NCBI GenBank assembly: GCA_017631745.1
Contig: JAGBSR010000167.1
Span: 1 to 8,562 of the forward strand
Direction of reading: 5' to 3'
DNA length: 8,562 nucleotides
Source of the DNA: Clostridia bacterium
GTDB lineage: Bacteria > Bacillota > Clostridia > Oscillospirales > Acutalibacteraceae
Below are positions 6,690-8,562 of this stretch, piece by piece; the first letter of the stretch is position 1, and each line of letters starts with the position of its first letter. Both the position numbers and the translations under genes were made by a program. Below the pieces are notes generated by a model. That model was given only the letters and a program-made list of their open reading frames with translations, ran no database searches and had not been told where the DNA came from.

Positions 6690-7538
6690 ATGTCCCTGGC
6701 AAATATGAAAGACCTGCTTCTTGATGCACAGAAGGGCGGCTATGCCGTCGGCTCATTCTCCATAGCCAATATGGAAATGATACTCGGTGTTATCAAAGCG
6801 GCAGAAGAAACAAAATCCCCCATTATCCTGCAGATAGCAGAGGTAAGACTTAATCACTCACCCCTTCACATCATAGGCCCCACAATGATAGCTGCAGCTA
6901 AGAATGCCAAGGTACCCGTAGCGGTGCATCTTGACCACGGCACCACTCTTGAATGCATAAAACAGGCTCTCGAAATCGGCTTTACATCAGTAATGTTTGA
7001 CGGCTCACACCTGGATGTGGAAGAAAACATCGCTATGACAAAGAAGGTTATCGAGATGGCAAAGCCCTACGGTGCGGCAGTTGAAGCTGAAATCGGCTGT
7101 GTAGGAGGAAGCGAGGACGGCAGTGTGGATATCGCAATGAGATGCACCTCGCCCGAGCAGGCTAAGCACTTCTATGACGAAACAAAGGTTGATGCGCTTG
7201 CTATTGCCATCGGTAACGCACACGGCTTTTATAAAGAAGCTCCCGAGCTGAGATTTGATATTCTCGAAAAGGTCAGAGATGCAGTTGAGGTACCCCTCGT
7301 GCTTCACGGCGGCACAGGCATCGAGCCTGAGGATTTCATCCGCTGCCATCAGAGCGGTATAAAGAAAATCAACATTGCGACGGCTACTTTCGCATCGGTT
7401 GAAAAGCAGGTCAGAAGCGATTATGCCGACGGTAAAATCGGCGGCTACTACGACCTTCATCAGAGCGAAATCCAAGGCGCCTACAACAACGCAAAAACCC
7501 ATATGGAGATATTCTATTCCGTGGGCAAAGCAGAATAA
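6690..7538 (+). CDS. Class II zinc-dependent ketose-bisphosphate aldolase, possibly the inositol-pathway aldolase (IolJ-like)
   Basis: A 282 aa cytoplasmic TIM-barrel aldolase. ATG 6690 is preferred because GGAAAG (6677-6682) sits 7 nt upstream and the family N-terminus MSLANMKDLLLDAQ begins there. An in-frame GTG at 6645 lies inside the preceding hairpin. Family landmarks: HLDHG at 80-84 with catalytic Asp82 and zinc ligand His83, DGSH (104-107), Glu134 in VEAEIG, zinc ligand His178 in GNAHGFY, His206 in VLHGGTGI for the third zinc ligand, and the phosphate-binding strand KINIAT (226-231). The length fits the FBA/GatY/KbaY/IolJ group. Sequence alone does not separate fructose-bisphosphate, tagatose-bisphosphate and 6-phospho-5-dehydro-2-deoxygluconate as substrates. 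The iolC gene 187 nt downstream makes the last likely: IolC would make the phosphorylated substrate that this enzyme splits into DHAP and malonic semialdehyde. Catalytic residues look complete. Confidence 0.9.
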   Translation: MSLANMKDLLLDAQKGGYAVGSFSIANMEMILGVIKAAEETKSPIILQIAEVRLNHSPLHIIGPTMIAAAKNAKVPVAVHLDHGTTLECIKQALEIGFTSVMFDGSHLDVEENIAMTKKVIEMAKPYGAAVEAEIGCVGGSEDGSVDIAMRCTSPEQAKHFYDETKVDALAIAIGNAHGFYKEAPELRFDILEKVRDAVEVPLVLHGGTGIEPEDFIRCHQSGIKKINIATATFASVEKQVRSDYADGKIGGYYDLHQSEIQGAYNNAKTHMEIFYSVGKAE

Positions 7539-7541
7539 CAA

Positions 7542-7599
7542 ATCGTGTTTTTGATTCTTTTTCCACGATAGGAAAAAGAATGCCCGCCCGCAGAGGGCA
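7542..7599. other. Strong hairpin plus GC hairpin after the aldolase gene
   Basis: ATTCTTTTTCC (7554-7564) and GGAAAAAGAAT (7571-7581) form an 11 bp perfect stem with a 6 nt loop. ATCGTG (7542-7547) can instead pair with CACGAT (7564-7569), which would disrupt it. A second hairpin follows at once: TGCCC (7581-7585) with GGGCA (7595-7599), or GCCC (7586-7589) with GGGC (7595-7598). No T run follows either stem, so neither is a clear intrinsic terminator. The structures adjoin the ATGAATT array and may belong to the same element. Confidence 0.55.
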
Positions 7600-7607
7600 A
7601 AAGAAGA

Positions 7608-7693
7608 ATGAATTGACCCTTACGGGTCATGAATTGAAGCTACGCTTCATGAATTGCCTTAGGCATGAATTGCAATCATCGATTGCATTAATT
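7608..7693. repeat. Tandem array of four different mini-hairpins joined by a constant ATGAATT linker
   Basis: Linkers ATGAATT start at 7608, 7629, 7649 and 7665, with a one-mismatch copy ATTAATT at 7687. Each exact linker is followed by a perfect palindrome beginning with G and ending with C: GACCC-TTAC-GGGTC (7615-7628), GAAGC-TAC-GCTTC (7636-7648), GCC-TTA-GGC (7656-7664) and GCAATC-ATC-GATTGC (7672-7686). Stem sequences are unrelated, but pairing is perfect in all four. Unit spacings of 21, 20, 16 and 22 nt rule out a reading-frame repeat. It is unlike CRISPR, whose repeats are longer and spacers are not palindromic, and no cas genes are visible. It lies between the aldolase stop and the iolC ribosome site and so could affect transcript processing or folding. 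I do not recognise it as a named repeat family. Confidence 0.8.
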
Positions 7694-7698
7694 ATAGA
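7670..7698 (+). promoter_or_regulatory. Weak promoter candidate for iolC
   Basis: TTGCAA (7670-7675) lies 17 nt before TATAGA (7693-7698), about four of six matches in each box. It overlaps the last hairpin of the array. The match is modest in AT-rich DNA, and iolC may instead be transcribed from upstream through the aldolase gene. Confidence 0.2.
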
Positions 7699-7725
7699 AA
7701 ACATTGTTGAAAGGAAGAAACCGTT

Positions 7726-8562
7726 ATGAAATATGTAGAATTTGACCAGAGCAAACCCCTTGATGTTATCCCCATCGGCCGAGTTGCCATCGACTTCAAC
7801 CCCACAGATATGAACAGACCCCTCGCTGAGAGCTGCAACTTCAACAAATATGTTGGCGGCTCACCTGCTAATATCGCAGTAGGTCTTGCAAGACTCGGCA
7901 AAAAGGTCGGCTTCATCGGCAAGGTATCAGATGACCAGCACGGTGATTTCGTAGTTGATTATTTCAACAAGGATGGCATCGACACATCAAATATTTTCAG
8001 AGCTAAGAACGGTGAGAAAATCGGTCTTACCTTCACAGAAATCAAGAGCCCCACAGAAAGCAGTATCCTTATGTACCGTGACTGCATCGCAGACCTTATG
8101 CTCGAGCCCGAAGAGGTAAGCGAAGATTACATAGCATCAGCAAAAGCAATCGTTATCTCAGGTACAGCTCTTTCAATGAGCCCTTCAAGAGATGCGGCTC
8201 TCAAGGCTATGATGCTTGCTAAAAAGAACAATGTAGTTGTTATCTTCGATATCGACTACAGACCCTACACCTGGAAGAACAAGGACGAGATTTCAGTTTA
8301 CTATCAGATGGTAGCAAGAAACGCTGACATCATCCTTGGCTCAAGAGAAGAATATGACCTTACAGAAGCTATCACAGGCGTGTGCAAGACTGACGAAGAG
8401 AGCGCAAATCTCTGGCACTCATACGGTGCAAAGATTGTTATCATCAAGCACGGTAAAGACGGCTCAACAGCTTACACCAACGACGGCAAGAGCTATTCAA
8501 TCAAGCCCTTCCCCGTTAAGGCTATGAAAGGCTTCGGCGGCGGTGACGGTTATGCAAGTGCA
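7726..8562 (+). CDS. iolC: 5-dehydro-2-deoxygluconokinase, partial at the right edge
   Basis: IolC uses ATP to phosphorylate 5-dehydro-2-deoxygluconate in myo-inositol catabolism, making the substrate of the IolJ aldolase. The frame opens at ATG 7726, 8 nt after AAGGAAG (7711-7717), and stays open for 279 codons to the window end. The family is about 325-340 aa, so some 50-60 residues are missing. PfkB features: IGRVAIDFN (17-25), YVGGSPANIAVGLARLGKKV (42-61), KVSDDQHGDFV, EIKSPTESSILMYRDCIADLMLEP (from 105), VISGTALSMSPSR, DIDYRPYTW and VIIKHGKDGS, all closely following Bacillus IolC as I remember it. The C-terminal catalytic loop reads KGFGGGDGYASA with the catalytic Asp at 274. Bacillus IolC has GAGDS there, so Ala and Ser are both Gly here. 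The catalytic Asp is kept, so this is probably a lineage variant. Rest of an iol operon may follow off-window. Confidence 0.92.
   Translation, partial: MKYVEFDQSKPLDVIPIGRVAIDFNPTDMNRPLAESCNFNKYVGGSPANIAVGLARLGKKVGFIGKVSDDQHGDFVVDYFNKDGIDTSNIFRAKNGEKIGLTFTEIKSPTESSILMYRDCIADLMLEPEEVSEDYIASAKAIVISGTALSMSPSRDAALKAMMLAKKNNVVVIFDIDYRPYTWKNKDEISVYYQMVARNADIILGSREEYDLTEAITGVCKTDEESANLWHSYGAKIVIIKHGKDGSTAYTNDGKSYSIKPFPVKAMKGFGGGDGYASA

Noticed and set aside
7005..7541. Open frame of 178 codons on the minus strand
   Set aside because: It is fully antisense to the aldolase gene, whose catalytic motifs are all conserved, and it shows no recognisable domain.
7608..7693. CRISPR array
   Set aside because: The constant part is only 7 nt, the variable parts are 9-15 nt perfect palindromes, and no cas gene or leader is present.

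Overview
This 8.56 kb window looks like chromosomal DNA of an anaerobic Clostridia member, probably Oscillospiraceae/Ruminococcus-like. That is inferred from the moderate GC content, AGGAGG-type ribosome binding sites, AT-rich promoters, a clostridial-type pyruvate phosphate dikinase (PPDK), a Gram-positive lipoprotein signal and a Bacillus/Clostridium-type IolC. No species can be named. There are no phage, IS, CRISPR, tRNA or rRNA signatures.

Layout. (1) Positions 1-1437, minus strand: the N-terminal 479 codons of a PPDK whose C-terminal part lies beyond the left edge. (2) 1438-1750: an AT-rich divergent control region with a good promoter for the PPDK and an extended -10 promoter for the rightward genes, plus inverted repeats. 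(3) 1751-6625, plus strand: a three-gene cassette of a small lipoprotein, a MacB/LolD-type ABC ATPase, and an 1174-residue FtsX/MacB-type permease with a very long coiled-coil insert. The tight spacing implies one transcript and one envelope complex. (4) 6690-7538: a class II zinc aldolase. (5) 7539-7725: an intergenic region with strong hairpins and a tandem array of four short hairpins of different sequence joined by a constant ATGAATT linker. (6) 7726-right edge: IolC (5-dehydro-2-deoxygluconokinase), cut by the window end. The aldolase and IolC would catalyse consecutive late steps of myo-inositol breakdown, if the aldolase is the IolJ type.

Two points stand out. The PPDK is intact in its ATP-grasp half, but the swivelling phosphohistidine domain has Gln at position 455, where the family has the catalytic His, with several other changes packed around it. 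The array between the aldolase and iolC keeps its linkers constant while the stems differ in sequence and remain paired, which suggests a structure-selected repeat family. The ABC cassette looks complete, but its substrate or target cannot be read from the sequence.
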